From Branchiostoma floridae (Eukaryota; Chordata; Leptocardii; Amphioxiformes; Branchiostomatidae), in the NCBI RefSeq assembly GCF_000003815.2, contig NC_049984.1, positions 13,312,003 through 13,376,002 on the forward strand: a stretch of 64,000 nt of DNA, read 5' to 3'. This document shows, one piece after another, positions 22,893 to 34,037 of this stretch. A program made the position numbers and the translations under genes. The notes beneath the pieces were generated by a model, which worked only from the letters and a program-made list of their open reading frames with translations, was not told the origin of the DNA and made no database searches. Numbering within the stretch: position 1 is the first letter of the stretch; each line of letters starts with the position of its first letter.

Positions 22893-25223
22893 TTATAGTG
22901 CATCAGCGCTGCGTTCACATATCAAGACAACATAGTATACTCCTCATGCTTTGCCAATACATGCACCACCTAACAGGACCCCCTCTCCTTTGACAACGCT
23001 TTCTCTTACATTCCCCACAAGAACAATCTTTTAACAGCTTGATTAATCTTTATAAGGAAACAGATGATGTTCTCTCGGCAGATTTCAGCAGAACGTTGAT
23101 GAGTGAGAGGGTTGAGACTTGATGTCAGTCAGCAATCAGCAGCCAATGAGGTATGAAATAAGATTCCTGGGTAATTTTCCAGCAACAAAGAATGTCTGCA
23201 AGACTAAACTGCACTGTCCTATACATGTACTCAGAACATTGTGATTGATTGTTATTCTGAGGATGTCAAATCTCCATTTCCATTTGTATTGTCTTTGGCA
23301 GCAGGGTTCATACTTTTTAACAGCCCCAGGCTGGCTGGGCAGGTGTGACAGTGCATCCTGATAGTCCAAAAATAAATAAATAACTCAGTTAATTTCACAG
23401 CACCTAAGAGTATCTACAAGACCAACAGAACAGTCATAATTCAAGTGGAAATACTTTTAATTCAAATGCCTATTTTCCATTAATTATAAAAGAGTCTATA
23501 TAGTATTGTACAACTTGCAATACTAATAATATTTACGTAGAAATATTAGCACTTTGATTTATACATTGCATCAACAATTCAACACTTTTATGGAATATTA
23601 CAGTAGACATTTATATGCACAGAAACACTTTCACATAAAACACGGCTAGTGTGTGATGGTACATGGAATCTTGAAAGCTCTATCAAGGACTAAAATAATC
23701 TAATTATAAGTAATATATCTTTTTACATTGTACATCATATTTTCATTGCACAAGAGCTGTTCATGTTGTATAACAGAAAGAAGTATGGTTTACTTCTACC
23801 ATGTATTAGAAAGGATATGTATGAGAAAATTAAAGGGAATATAAGGCCACACTGACTTCATTACATGGATGATGCCCATGCACACACTTCAATTTTTGTC
23901 CAAAAACATTTGCGACCAAACTGTAAATCATACAAGGAAATCTAAGGCATACACTGAAAACAAAATCAGGAAATGGATACTGATGAAATTCCAAGAAAAC
24001 GATGGGAAAGGACGAAAATGAAGAATTTATGGTTTGGTATAGACCTACCGCACTATGTGTGTTCAGTCATTTGGTAATCCTTCCTGGCCAATTAGATTTC
24101 ATAATACCTTTCATAAATCTTTATACCCCCAACTTTCATGTTGCACATATCAGTTTGGATTGCCCAGAGGAAGTCATCATAACCAGAAACAAACAAACAA
24201 ACCTACAGTTCATGGCAAACATGAGTAAAACTCTAGACATGTCACAGTGACTGTAATCATATCAGCCACTTGGTGAATTCTGTACTTAATAATAGATAAA
24301 GTAATACATCAAACGTATATGTTTCACTGGAGAATTGCATTCCAAAGTTAGCCCAATACATCATTTAGCGGTGAATAAAATAATGTCATCAATTTTCTAA
24401 TAAGCAGGATATTACCTGACATTTTGAAAATCCCAAGTTCAGTTCTCTTCTGGACCAACTGACCTTCACCACAGACAGATGATAATATACAGGAGATGGT
24501 ACAGTGAAGAGTGCAGTACAAGTACATAAAATTATGTACTATGTTTTCCACATCTTTGGTTCTATAAAAGTTGTTAGTGTTAAGATGTTTGCAGAGTGTT
24601 TCTGCCAATTATGCCATTTATGGGGTGGCCAATCTACCAAGGCCCAGGACAAAATTTGTGTTCCTGGTTACCCGACCGTCCCTAGCAAAAAAATCTCTGA
24701 CCATACCCTTGTTTTTGAGTGGACCCAAAAGGCAAGGGACATAGATTGGCATCTGAGTAAGCACATGAGGTAAAAACTGTGTGTCCTGGCATCTGAGCAC
24801 GATAATTTCCTTTGTTTCAGCACAAACTTTATACAACATAGATCAGTTGGAATGGGCTTTACTTTGCAGGGCTCTCACATACAACTGTCAGCAAAAGGTC
24901 TCCTGTTTTCCATTAGTAAAAGTCAGCATGAAAGAACAGGATGTGTCGTGTTTGTTGTAAGATATACATGGAATGTAGCAGCATTAATCAAGTTGGACTA
25001 TCTTGCATTTCTCTGGCAATTCCTACAATCTCTATATATCTGTACATGTATTTTACGTATACATTCTTTCTTCTTTAATTCCTTACTTCTCCATAGGCAG
25101 ATGTCTTTTCTATAGCTTGCACAAATCTTTTTTTCAACATGTTGCTGTAATATTTGATGAGTAAAGGAGTAGCAACAAGTTTGCTGATTTTGCCACTACT
25201 GTCAGAATGGCACAGGAGAGTTA

Positions 25224-25413
25224 CTGTAAATCTTTAAACTTTTGCGGTAGTTTTATTTTTGCATTTTTCTCAGTGACCTCTCTCCACAAATACATGACAC
25301 CACAAACTCTCTTGTGTGACATTTGAAATTGTTTCAACCGTAAATCTAAAACATGGCAAAACCCTCCTACCGCAAAGTTTTAAAAAATGCAGCAAAAGTA
25401 AATGAATCTACAG
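25224..25413. mobile_element. CTGTAA-family MITE, TA target site
   Basis: Left end CTGTAAATCTTTAAACTTT, right end the inverse, ending GAATCTACAG, flanked by TA on both sides. Internal TTTTGCGGTAG and CTACCGCAAAG are mirrored. It ends 14 bp from the SLC35C2 stop codon and so lies in its 3' UTR. Confidence 0.75.
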
Positions 25414-25426
25414 TAATGGCTGATCA

Positions 25427-28400
25427 CTATCTGTGTGCGTAGATAACCTCCTCCTCTTCATCTGATCCTGGGTTGGCATCTCCGTTCACTATCAACATCT
25501 CCAGACTGTTAGCACTCTCCATGGTCTCTTCAGAAGCCTTTGTACCTCCTGAAAGGTAGAAGATGGAGAAAATTGGTGCCTCAAAAAGACAGGTACATGT
25601 AGTTCATCTCAAACACATACTTGAGAAATGTTTTTATATTCTGACATTCTAGTCATTAAGACAAGTCAGACTAAGGGCTAAATACTACAGACAAGTGGTC
25701 AAGAGGTCAGTTTGGGGTCCAGTCTTCTTAGCTTTATTCCACCTCCAATGGTGGCAGCATAATGACTGTTGGAAGAGGACTTAAGTTAACAAGACTGGAC
25801 TCCAGTTACACTGGCCTTATGAATACTTGTCTGTGCTTTTATCTAGTCAGAAAGCTGATTTTGGTTGGCATCTTTGGGAAACATTGTTAGCTGTCATATT
25901 TGGGAAACATATTCCTTCAAATACTATACTCAGTGTCTTTTATTCCTTTAACCTAAATCAAAGACCAACAACTTCCTTGAGGTGTTAAGACCACAAAATG
26001 CCCCATTAATCTTATGCTACTTGCAACTCACACCTGAACTGGTTCACAGGTAATTTGGCAAGCTAACGGTTCAAGCATCACTTTGTTAATCACCAGCATT
26101 GCTAATGCTGTTGCAAGCAGAATTCTAGATTTTATCTCTGATTCATTTTTCTTTGATTGCGACCACATCAAAACAGCAGATTACAACTGACAATTTGAAC
26201 AATTGTGCAAGATCTGGAATACATTTCCTTAGAACTCAGGATATTGGCTAATGTCAAAGCCAGAGGTCATTATTCATTCATTATAACTTAATAAGTCATT
26301 TCCCATTTGTTGGAATCACACGTCATTCATGGTAGCAAGATGGAAAGTCACAAGTGCACATGTTTGACAAAAAGGCCTAGGAAAGTTTAACATGAAATAT
26401 TTGCGGTGCTTTGATATTCGTGGATTTCTAGGTGGCTGCTTCATCATAAACTCATCAGGTAGCTACCTGCAAAGGCGGTATTTCCATCACTGTACAGTGC
26501 ATGACTATAGCACTATTGTGACTACAACACCACCGCAGAGTGAACACTCCATTTTCTTGTTACCGCAAACTTAAATCCCTGTGAACTTAAATGCATGTCC
26601 ATTGGCTGGGATTGTGTAAGGAAAGAAGGGGAAGATCACTAACATCTGCAATAGCTAGGGCTAGGAGATTAAAAAAATCTTGAAAAACTTCACAGAGCTA
26701 TGATCATGTTTCTGCAGACATTTCCATCAGCTACAATGAATGGTTAGAGATTTTATCATCTTTTGACCGATGATTGGCTATAGTGATGTTTGTGACCAAC
26801 CCCTCCTGAGCACTGTCAGTGGTCCACCAACACAAAGCCCCTATGAAGATGGAGCCATGTGCCATCATCAGCGCAAGTATCAACCCTAAAGGCAAGACAA
26901 ACAAGTGAGTGTATGGGGGTCTGCATCAGTGCATAGGATCCTGCTTTTGCAGACTGTTATATAAACAAACCTGCCCCATTATGTATAGCTCATTGATGCC
27001 AACACTGCTTTCATTTCAAAAAACCTTGGGCTATTATGAGGTAAAATTTCTTTCATCAAAGGTGTTTCTGATGGTGTTTGGATCCTGATCAATCTTGTAT
27101 CAATAAGGACGGCTTTTGTTAATCTGAAGCTGATCTACTGGTAGCAAAGACAGTATCCTGATCAATGGGCTGAAAATGTATCCATTATGGCATTAGCCAC
27201 TGGGGCTAGGGGAAACTCTGCAACACCAATATGAAGACCACCTGAAAAGGTGCAAAAAACAGGAAAGGTTCTCCTGTAGACATGCGGTTGACATAGTGCC
27301 AGGACTGTATATAGTTTTTTCCATGGTGTGACCCCAGGAGAGGTTGCACAAACAAGTACAGACAGAAGCAGAAGGAAGTGACCCACATGTTGTTTGTGGA
27401 ACCTGGTGTAGAAAGCATGTCAGTTAATTCATTAGTGCTTAGAAGGCTGAGTTTGCATATGTATATATAAGCTTGATATCCTGTCTACAGATTCCAAAAA
27501 GTTGTGTCAGATTAGAGATGACAGACAAAATTCTAATGACCAAACATCCATCATATACTGTGATGAATTCTATTGTAACTTCAAGACATAAACTCTTCAA
27601 CAAGAAACAAGGCAACTGAGGCTTGTCAATGATTTAACAGTTACGTTGCACTTGACAGTTTACTTAAACACAGACTATTGATTGATACAAACAATTCAGC
27701 ATCCAAGCCACTCCCTTGGAGTCTCCTGTATGCTGATGTGCTGTGTAGAATCTGCTTACTAGATGAACAGGGTCAAATGTAGCTTGCCTAACTGATCTTA
27801 TATTGTATTTTATTAGCTTTGCTTTATCATTTTGTTCACTTGTCAAGTAAACTTCAAACATCTTTTTTGCCACAGCATTATATATTGTTAATTAGTGTAT
27901 GATTAAGATCTAATTAAATTGCTGGGGTCCAAATTTGCTAGCTAAACATTAAAATGATTGAAACATTACAGTGAGGAAGTACTAAGGAATCCTTGCATGA
28001 AAATATTTCCAGCAAAGGACCTGTAATCTGTAATGCAGCAGCAGTCCACTAGATGGCCCTGCAATACTGCATACTAAACCCAACTAATAAACCATGGTTG
28101 ACATCTCCATACAAGTAATTTGATGCCTACCTTAGCATCATATATGGAGAAAATTGTACTTTCTCACCTTTTGAGTGTGTGGCTTTCAAGACCACATGTA
28201 GGGTGATCCCTGCTATACAGACAATACAGCCAAAGATATTTACAGGAGCCAGCTCTGTACCATTCATGAAATGGTCGATCAACAGTGTCCAGATTTCCTG
28301 AAAAAAAAATGACATTGATACGTCTTCATGATATTAAAGGACAGCATCAGAAAATTTTCAATTCTTTATTTTCCAGTAGTTTACTCATTAAAAAGTTGAT

Positions 28401-31400
28401 GTACGTCAATTTTTACATTGATCCGCCTAATATGACCCTGTAGACACTTTTGAACTTCGCGCTCTCCTCCTCTCCCCGCCGCGCTGGCCGATGACGTAAT
28501 GGCCTCGTTCTGATCGTCTGAGATTGTATGACGTCACGGATCCGAAACTTCTAGCCAGCCATTTTGCTCGGTGAACCTCGGTCCTCTCAGCGGTAAATAA
28601 TCACCCCGCCATTCTGGAGTTCAGTTTGTTGTCATTGAAAATTACTTTCGTGGACCTGTAAGTCGCATTGTGAGCTGTCTACGAAGCCATAGTCCCCGGG
28701 AGACTGAACATGAATAAGCTTGCCTGCGTGTGAACCGCGCGGCGACGGAACGAAATCAAAACAATGGTGGTGGGGGAGGTTCACGCACCGTGCCATTCTG
28801 GACTATTACAAGAGCGAGTTCGGGTCAGTTCTTACCTTCTCCTTTCTGGACAGCACAGCGATAATTACACGTAAGCTTCCACGAATTTTGGTTGAATTCA
28901 CAATTGTCCAACTGGCAGGGACATTAAAAAAAATCATTCTCTGACAATATACCCTTGATCGCTACATATCGAACGATCCCCCTTCCGCGCCGAAACATAC
29001 ATACAGCATTGTTGTTTTTACATACAACACAGGCCGGCATTGTGAATGGCGCGAAATGTCGGCTTCGTTTCAGAGTCCGTGATTTGTTTTGAATGAACCC
29101 CCAGCAATCTCCGCCAAAGCTACATGATTGAAAAACCGACCAGTCCAGATAATTTACCCGAGAAACAGAAAATAAAGTGAGAGGCGAGGCGTAACTCGCA
29201 CGATCTGTACAAGTTGCAGTGCTATCTGTTTCGGCGCGAAAAGGGGGTTGTTCGATATGTAGCGATCAAGGGTATGTTGTCAGTAGAACAAACGAGGTCT
29301 ACAACTGTGAATTCAACCAAAATTCGTGGAAGCTTACGTGTAATTATCACTGTGCTGTTCGGAAAGGAGAAGGTAAGAACTGACCCGAACTCGCTCTTGT
29401 AATAGTCCAGAATGGCACGGTGCGTGAACCTCCCCAAAAACCATTGTTTTGATTTCGTCCCGTCGCCGCGCGGTTCACCCGCTGCAGACAAGCTAATTCA
29501 TGTTCAGTCTCCCGGGGACTATGGCTTCGTAGACAGCTCACAACGCGACTTACAGGTCCACGAAGTTAATTGTCAACAACAACGGACTGGCTTCCAGAAT
29601 GGCGGTGTGATTTCCCGCCGAAGGGACCGAGGTTCACCGAGCAAAATGGCTGGCATGGCCAGAAGTTTCAATTCTGATTTGTGACGTCAGCGCGCAGGCA
29701 ATCAGAATGAGGCCATTACGTCATCGGCCAGCGCGGCGGGAGAGGGGAGGAAAGCGCGAAGTTCAAACGTGTCTACAGGGTCATATTGGGCGGATTAATG
29801 TAAAAATTGACGTAAATCAACTTTTTAATGAGTAAACTACTGGAAAATAATGAATTGAAGATTTTCTGATGCTTTCCTTTAAGTATAATTTTCATACTTA
29901 AGAAAAACTTGTAAGCTGGGAACTTTAAGTGTAGTATATATTCCCAATAGACAACATTAAGTCAACATTAATCACTTTTGAGACTCTTAAATAAAAATAA
30001 AAATTTATGACCCACATGTATTGTCTTGTTGCAATTCTAATCCAAATAAAACATGTAGTTTTCTGCAAATTAATAAGTTTATACTGCATAACCCAGGTTT
30101 TCTATCCCCATAAGATTTTATAAATCATAAAATATTCCCACGATGACTCCCAACAAGCTTCAAAGGCCCAACCAAACCAACACACCATCTTGAACCAACC
30201 TCTTTAACAGATTCTAAAAGTCAGGCTTTTTTTTGGCTTAATCATTATGTAATTTGCTTTTTTCTTGAAGGCATAACAGTTATATTTTTTGGGGGGGTTT
30301 AGAGGGTATACTGAGAACCATAATATTATAAGCCAAAAACTTTAATTAATGAGTGTCCAAAGCTTGACTCATCATATAGCCTGCTTGAGGGCTATAGTAC
30401 TGAACCATATTGATAAAACAAGATGAAAACATAGACTTGTGTATGATGTACCTTAAAGATCCCTGACACAGACAGTGTGAGGCTTGAGGTATGATGGAGG
30501 AGGAGGAACTCGGACAGTCCCAACATGAAGGCCAGCATGGCTCCCAGCATGACCTTCCCTACTGTCATCATCAGGATGTGCACACTGTGATATCTGAACA
30601 GCTGCTTCTCTATGGAGATGGACAAGCCTGGGACAGAAGTACAGATATACTTAGCTTACTACTACATATATACATGAACATCTGTACTAACTGCATAACC
30701 AGTAAACTGGGGGATCTCAAGATGTGGCTGTCTTCAAACACAGGACCTCCAGCTTCACATCCCATCCAAGAGTATGTCCCTAACTGAAGCTAGGTACTCA
30801 CTTTCACCTTGGAATACAGAGATTTGGCTCTTTTCATGGACCATTCTGCTATCTAAAAGGCTACTTTTATACATGGACAAATTACTATAGAATGACTCAC
30901 AAATAATTATTGAAATGAGTGGGCTGGCAGTTCTGATGACATTTGCGAACACACAGGTAGTCTACTCAAAAAGTAAATATCATAGTATCGAAATTTATAC
31001 CAGTACAAACAGGTACCTGTCCCCGCTTCTGGAGTGGAATGCCCCTTTAAATCCAGAACCTTTAGAATCTAAGTTAAAAACTCAAGACCACCAGACCATC
31101 TTTTCCTTTAATACATGTACTACATAATATGACTACTTTGTTATTTCGGCCACAGGTTCTTCATCTTTTGCCACTGATCAAAGCATTAAGGAACCTGTCC
31201 ATACCATTGTTGGTACAGTATGACACATGCTTACCTTCATTATAGACCATGAGAGGGAACAGTCCCACCATCATGACAGGAGTCAGGTGGTAGATCACAT
31301 CTACTGGGTTATGGAGACCTGGACAAGAACAAGGAAACATAGGGAACCAGTCATGTTACAAGTATAGGTTTTAGGGAGCCAAGATTTGGAAGCTTGGTTT

Positions 31401-33211
31401 CTTCTAAATACAAAAACAACTGGACAAGCGTTAACTGTGTTACAGAGTTGATTGAAAAATTTAGACATGACATAGCCTTACAATAAATATATTTACTTTC
31501 TTTATTCTAATTTTGCATTTTGCACAGTAGTCTCCAAAAAGAGGTAGAAAGGTAAAATTGTATTTTCTTACATATGCCGCATAACGCATAGAAAGACACA
31601 TCACATGAAGAAAGGCCAGCTGTGTCTGGACCCAGGAGCTTAAGAAACGTCATGATTTTGACTTTCTATATCTGCTTGGAGATTAATAATTACCTATTTC
31701 CTGCTTTTGTGTGAGTATTTGTGTGAGGGTCCATCTCAGGCCCCCCAGAACGGAGGCTGTCATGACCAGGATGAACCCCTCCAGGTTGAAGTGTGTGGAC
31801 TTGTACGTGAACATGAACAGGCCACTTGCTATCAACAGGATTACTACCACTAACGAACATCTCTGAAACATGTAAATCAGAGGTTATTTTCTTATTAATA
31901 TCATCTACCATTCACTTCAAAGATAACAAGAGTTTCAAGATATCAAAAATAACAGTACATTTATATTCAAATAATTATGGACAGACAACAACACAAACTG
32001 AAGACACAGGTTGTTTTGTGTGTGCAGAGAGAGATGGTTAGGTGAGACTAACACATCTTTCCTTTGTACAATGTGCACGGGGTGATCAAGAGTGTATCTA
32101 ATATTCACTACTTTTTTATAATCAACTGTTTCCACTCTCATACATATACTTACCGGCTTTTCAAGCTTAAGAAGAATAGCAAACCCCAGTATAAAGATGA
32201 TACAAGTTGATTTTGACATGGTATATCTGGGTGAAAAAGAAAATATACAAATGTGAGAGGAACAGAAAAGATTTTGATAAAATAAAAAAAAGGGAGGAAT
32301 GCCGGTCATCTAGGCAAACTTACCATTAAAGTAAAGATAATAAATCCAAATTACCAAGCCTGTTTTGTAGGTGCAGATCACGAAACATGTACTTACAAAG
32401 AAACAGTTATGTACAGGAAACTCCAGTTGGACAAGCCAATGTCCAGGGAACTTGCAATCCCTGCATTGACAAAATAGGAAAGGAATTGTTTACAGAGTCC
32501 ATAGCTCATAGCAAGATAATGCAATAATAAAGTAAAGAAACTGAAAGCTTCCAAAACAAAGTGCTTATTTGACTGCTTCAAGTTACCTTCCCCTCATCTT
32601 AAGTGCAAAAGCTGTCCCCTTACAAAATCAGGTCATTTGGCATTCCCATTTCATTCCTAAAGTATGGAGTGAAACATAACACATATATCGAGTTAGCCTA
32701 CCTGTGAGTCCTACTCTTTTAATGTACTGTTTCCAGCTCAGTGTGACACGTTTCTCTCCTGTGTACACCTCCATTATCTTCCTCACTACTCCTGCTGCCA
32801 CAAAGTTGGTCGCAAAATGGTTCATCGTCATGGACAGGGGGTAGTGAAAGCCCTGAAAATCAAAACCTCATTTGTATAATCAAAAAAATACAATCAAACA
32901 AGGCAAACATTTAATACAATGTTGACATCTTCAAACTCTTGTTTTTTTTGCTCCAGAAATCTGTAAGTCTAAATAACAGTACATGTTCTAGTGACTAATA
33001 GTAATACCATTAAAAACCATAACTGAATAAATAAGATTAAGAATAGACTTACCTTCAGCACAGCTTTGTTGTAGAATGTTATAGAGATGGAGAAGCAGTA
33101 ATAGAACAGCACCAGCCCCAGAGTCTTGGCACATTCAACAAGCACCTCCTTTATAGTGGAGTGTCTACCGACTTTAGCCCTGGTAACACTGGTCCTCGTC
33201 CCTTTACCCAT
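25427..33211 (-). CDS. SLC35C2: SLC35C2, nucleotide-sugar/triose-phosphate-type transporter
   Basis: Nine coding exons on the minus strand: 33211-33053, 32852-32702, 32460-32397, 32226-32154, 31862-31694, 31318-31235, 30627-30452, 28297-28168 and 25548-25427. They join in phase to 375 codons (human protein about 365). The translation follows vertebrate SLC35C2 along its length, with [77 protein letters not shown] and [12 protein letters not shown]. It has about ten predicted membrane helices and an acidic Glu-rich tail. The family sits in the Golgi/ERGIC membrane and has been linked to Notch O-fucosylation; its substrate is not settled. An AG at 33467-33468 suggests the first coding exon extends upstream to 33466 as 5' UTR. 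The last intron (25549-28167) holds possible extra exons. Reading past the exon 8 donor would give a short alternative end of 13 residues. Confidence 0.93.
26384..26600. mobile_element. Degenerate CTGTAA-family MITE
   Basis: Shares the TTTGCGGT, TATTCGTGG and TTACCGCAAACTTAAAT vocabulary of the TA-flanked MITEs, in inverted arrangement. I cannot find the CTGTAA termini or a TA pair, so it is likely an eroded copy. It lies in the last intron of SLC35C2. Confidence 0.45.
26733..26885 (-). CDS. Possible coding exon of an unrecognised membrane protein (exon N2)
   Basis: After a CTTTAG acceptor at 26886 on the minus strand, an open frame runs for about 50 codons to a TAG near 26733. It includes a convincing membrane-helix stretch ([20 protein letters not shown]) followed by a polar tail with an N-glycosylation-type NIT. 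It lies inside the last SLC35C2 intron, on the same strand. Its entry phase (1) fits both SLC35C2 exon 8 and the candidate exon at 27242-27402 read in its second frame. It could be an alternative SLC35C2 end, the last exon of a nested gene, or chance. I do not recognise the protein. Confidence 0.35.
27242..27402 (-). CDS. Possible coding exon of an unrecognised membrane protein (exon N1)
   Basis: Bounded by CACCAG at 27403 and a CAG/GTGG donor at 27241 on the minus strand, 161 nt, open in two frames. The frame with better third-base composition reads [17 protein letters not shown] and later [17 protein letters not shown]. It is in phase with SLC35C2 exon 8 but not with the N2 exon at 26885. 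The other frame ([18 protein letters not shown]) joins N2 in phase. The conflict keeps this tentative. No family is recognised. Confidence 0.3.
28338..29878. mobile_element. 1.54-kb TTAA-flanked foldback element with ~650-bp arms
   Basis: TTAA lies on both sides (28334-28337 and 29879-29882). The left end AGGACAGCATCAGAAAA and right end AGGAAAGCATCAGAAAA (inverse) open two long arms, about 28338-29001 and 29226-29878. These remain alignable throughout, separated by roughly 225 bp. TTAA duplications are typical of piggyBac and Kolobok transposases; the ends do not look like CCCT-type piggyBac, so a Kolobok-like origin is my guess. The arms are CpG-rich and carry mirrored open frames (about 28720-28944 plus, 29222-29491 minus) sharing [20 protein letters not shown]. 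This may only reflect arm identity. It sits in SLC35C2 intron 7. Confidence 0.85.
30690..31090. repeat. Dispersed repeat (GGACCT / CTAACTGAAGC family), copy 1
   Basis: Contains ACAGGACCTCCAGCTTCACA, CATCCAAGAGTATGTCCCTAACTGAAGCTAGGTACTC and, farther on, CAGAACCTTTAGAATCTAAG. The same ordered motifs occur at 36960-37165 and in part at 39305-39445. Its position is in SLC35C2 intron 6. The family is not named; edges are approximate. Confidence 0.5.
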
Positions 33212-33466
33212 CTTGCTTAGGGCACTGGGATGTTAAACGCAGTTATTTTGTGTTGTCCTAGATGTATGGCAATGTTCAAAGGTTGAATTCCAGTCTGGTA
33301 GATCTGGGAAAGCGTAATGCTCTGATGAAGAAGTACTGGGTATAGTTTGAAACTGCTGATGTCTGTACATGGTTTTGGAAAAGAATCTAGCTTTGTATAT
33401 ATCTGGCAACACCCATTTCAAAAGCTGAGTTTCCTTTCTCGTCTTCCGAGTCACATGTTGTAAAGT
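33212..33466 (-). promoter_or_regulatory. Likely 5' UTR part of the SLC35C2 start exon
   Basis: Upstream of the SLC35C2 ATG the minus strand runs to a good acceptor (TTTTTCTCTTTCAG) at 33467-33468. The start codon is therefore probably in exon 2, after a non-coding exon 1. An upstream frame with an internal ATG (about 45 codons) ends 21 bases before the real start and could act as an upstream ORF. Its longer version begins only with GTG. Confidence 0.45.
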
Positions 33467-33602
33467 CTGAAAGAGAAAAAGTGCAAAAATTTTCTAAACA
33501 TTAACTTAACAGTAACAAAATTACATTATCAAAATATGATTCATGTCATAATGTTAGATGTAAGATAAGTACATTTAACATAATGCAAGTGATCGCTGGT
33601 GT

Positions 33603-33735
33603 TCAAAGGCTGGTGCCTACCAGGACGTCAGTAGATTGATATTTAAATTTGCAAATCTATTTACTCGTTAATATGTAAATCAACATTTTGCCAAACATCT
33701 GCTTTTTGCCTATCACTGCGTCATCGTGGCATCAT
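33603..33735 (-). repeat. Dispersed repeat, copy B (partner at 3306-3440)
   Basis: Reverse-orientation relative of the segment at 3306-3440, running from GTGCCTACCAGGACGTCAG to CACTGCGTCATCG. It directly abuts the tRNA-derived SINE that starts at 33757. Confidence 0.7.
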
Positions 33736-33756
33736 CGCAATCACAAGAATACATTC

Positions 33757-33932
33757 TGAAACAACCAGAGGGGCGAGTAGAACAGAAAGAAACAACATCC
33801 CGACTCCCGGGATTCGAACCCGCGCCAAACCCAGGCAGCCGGATCACAAATCACGACTGCTATCGCTGTCGCCACAAAAGCACTAGTGCCCTTGGGCAAG
33901 GACAATAGACAGTACTTGAACACCACTGTTAC
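33757..33932 (-). mobile_element. tRNA-derived SINE, copy 1
   Basis: On the minus strand there is a B-box-like GGGTTCGAATCCCGGG preceded by an A-box-like TAGCAGTCGTG at roughly tRNA spacing, with a CCTTGCCCAAGGGCAC block ahead of it and a T-rich segment behind. A second copy with the same ends (TGAAACAACCAG to CCACTGTTAC) lies 281 bp away in the same orientation. It lacks tRNA folding features and is not a functional tRNA gene. Confidence 0.75.
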
Positions 33933-34037
33933 ACTACTCCCCCTTTTCTTCAAGATTCGTCCTCGAATCTCCGAGTTCGACATCCCTGTGTGGCACATCT
34001 GATAGCCTGTTACTCACAGGGTCGGTGTGGGAACCAG

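Larger units (their letters stand above)
18541..25426. other. Intergenic region between DSEL 5' end and SLC35C2 3' end
   Basis: The proximal part (to about 20600) is GC-richer and should hold the DSEL promoter and 5' UTR. The distal part (about 23000-25426) is AT-rich and should hold the SLC35C2 3' UTR. No coding exon can be supported. It includes a small palindrome at 20878-20978, a CTGTAA-type MITE at 21976-22142, a 62-bp hairpin at 22831-22892 and another CTGTAA MITE at 25224-25413. Confidence 0.6.

Noticed and set aside
28720-28944. 74-codon frame repeated in both foldback arms, considered as a transposase piece
   Set aside because: Identity between arms explains its double occurrence; no transposase motif is visible. 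Mentioned within the element instead.
33233-33454. 73-codon upstream frame in phase with SLC35C2 as an N-terminal extension
   Set aside because: It starts with GTG rather than ATG and is closed by a stop before the SLC35C2 ATG; only a shorter uORF remains possible.
33780-33880. tRNA gene suggested by GGTTCGAATCC
   Set aside because: A-box and acceptor-stem pairing do not form a tRNA, and the unit is duplicated with SINE-like flanks.
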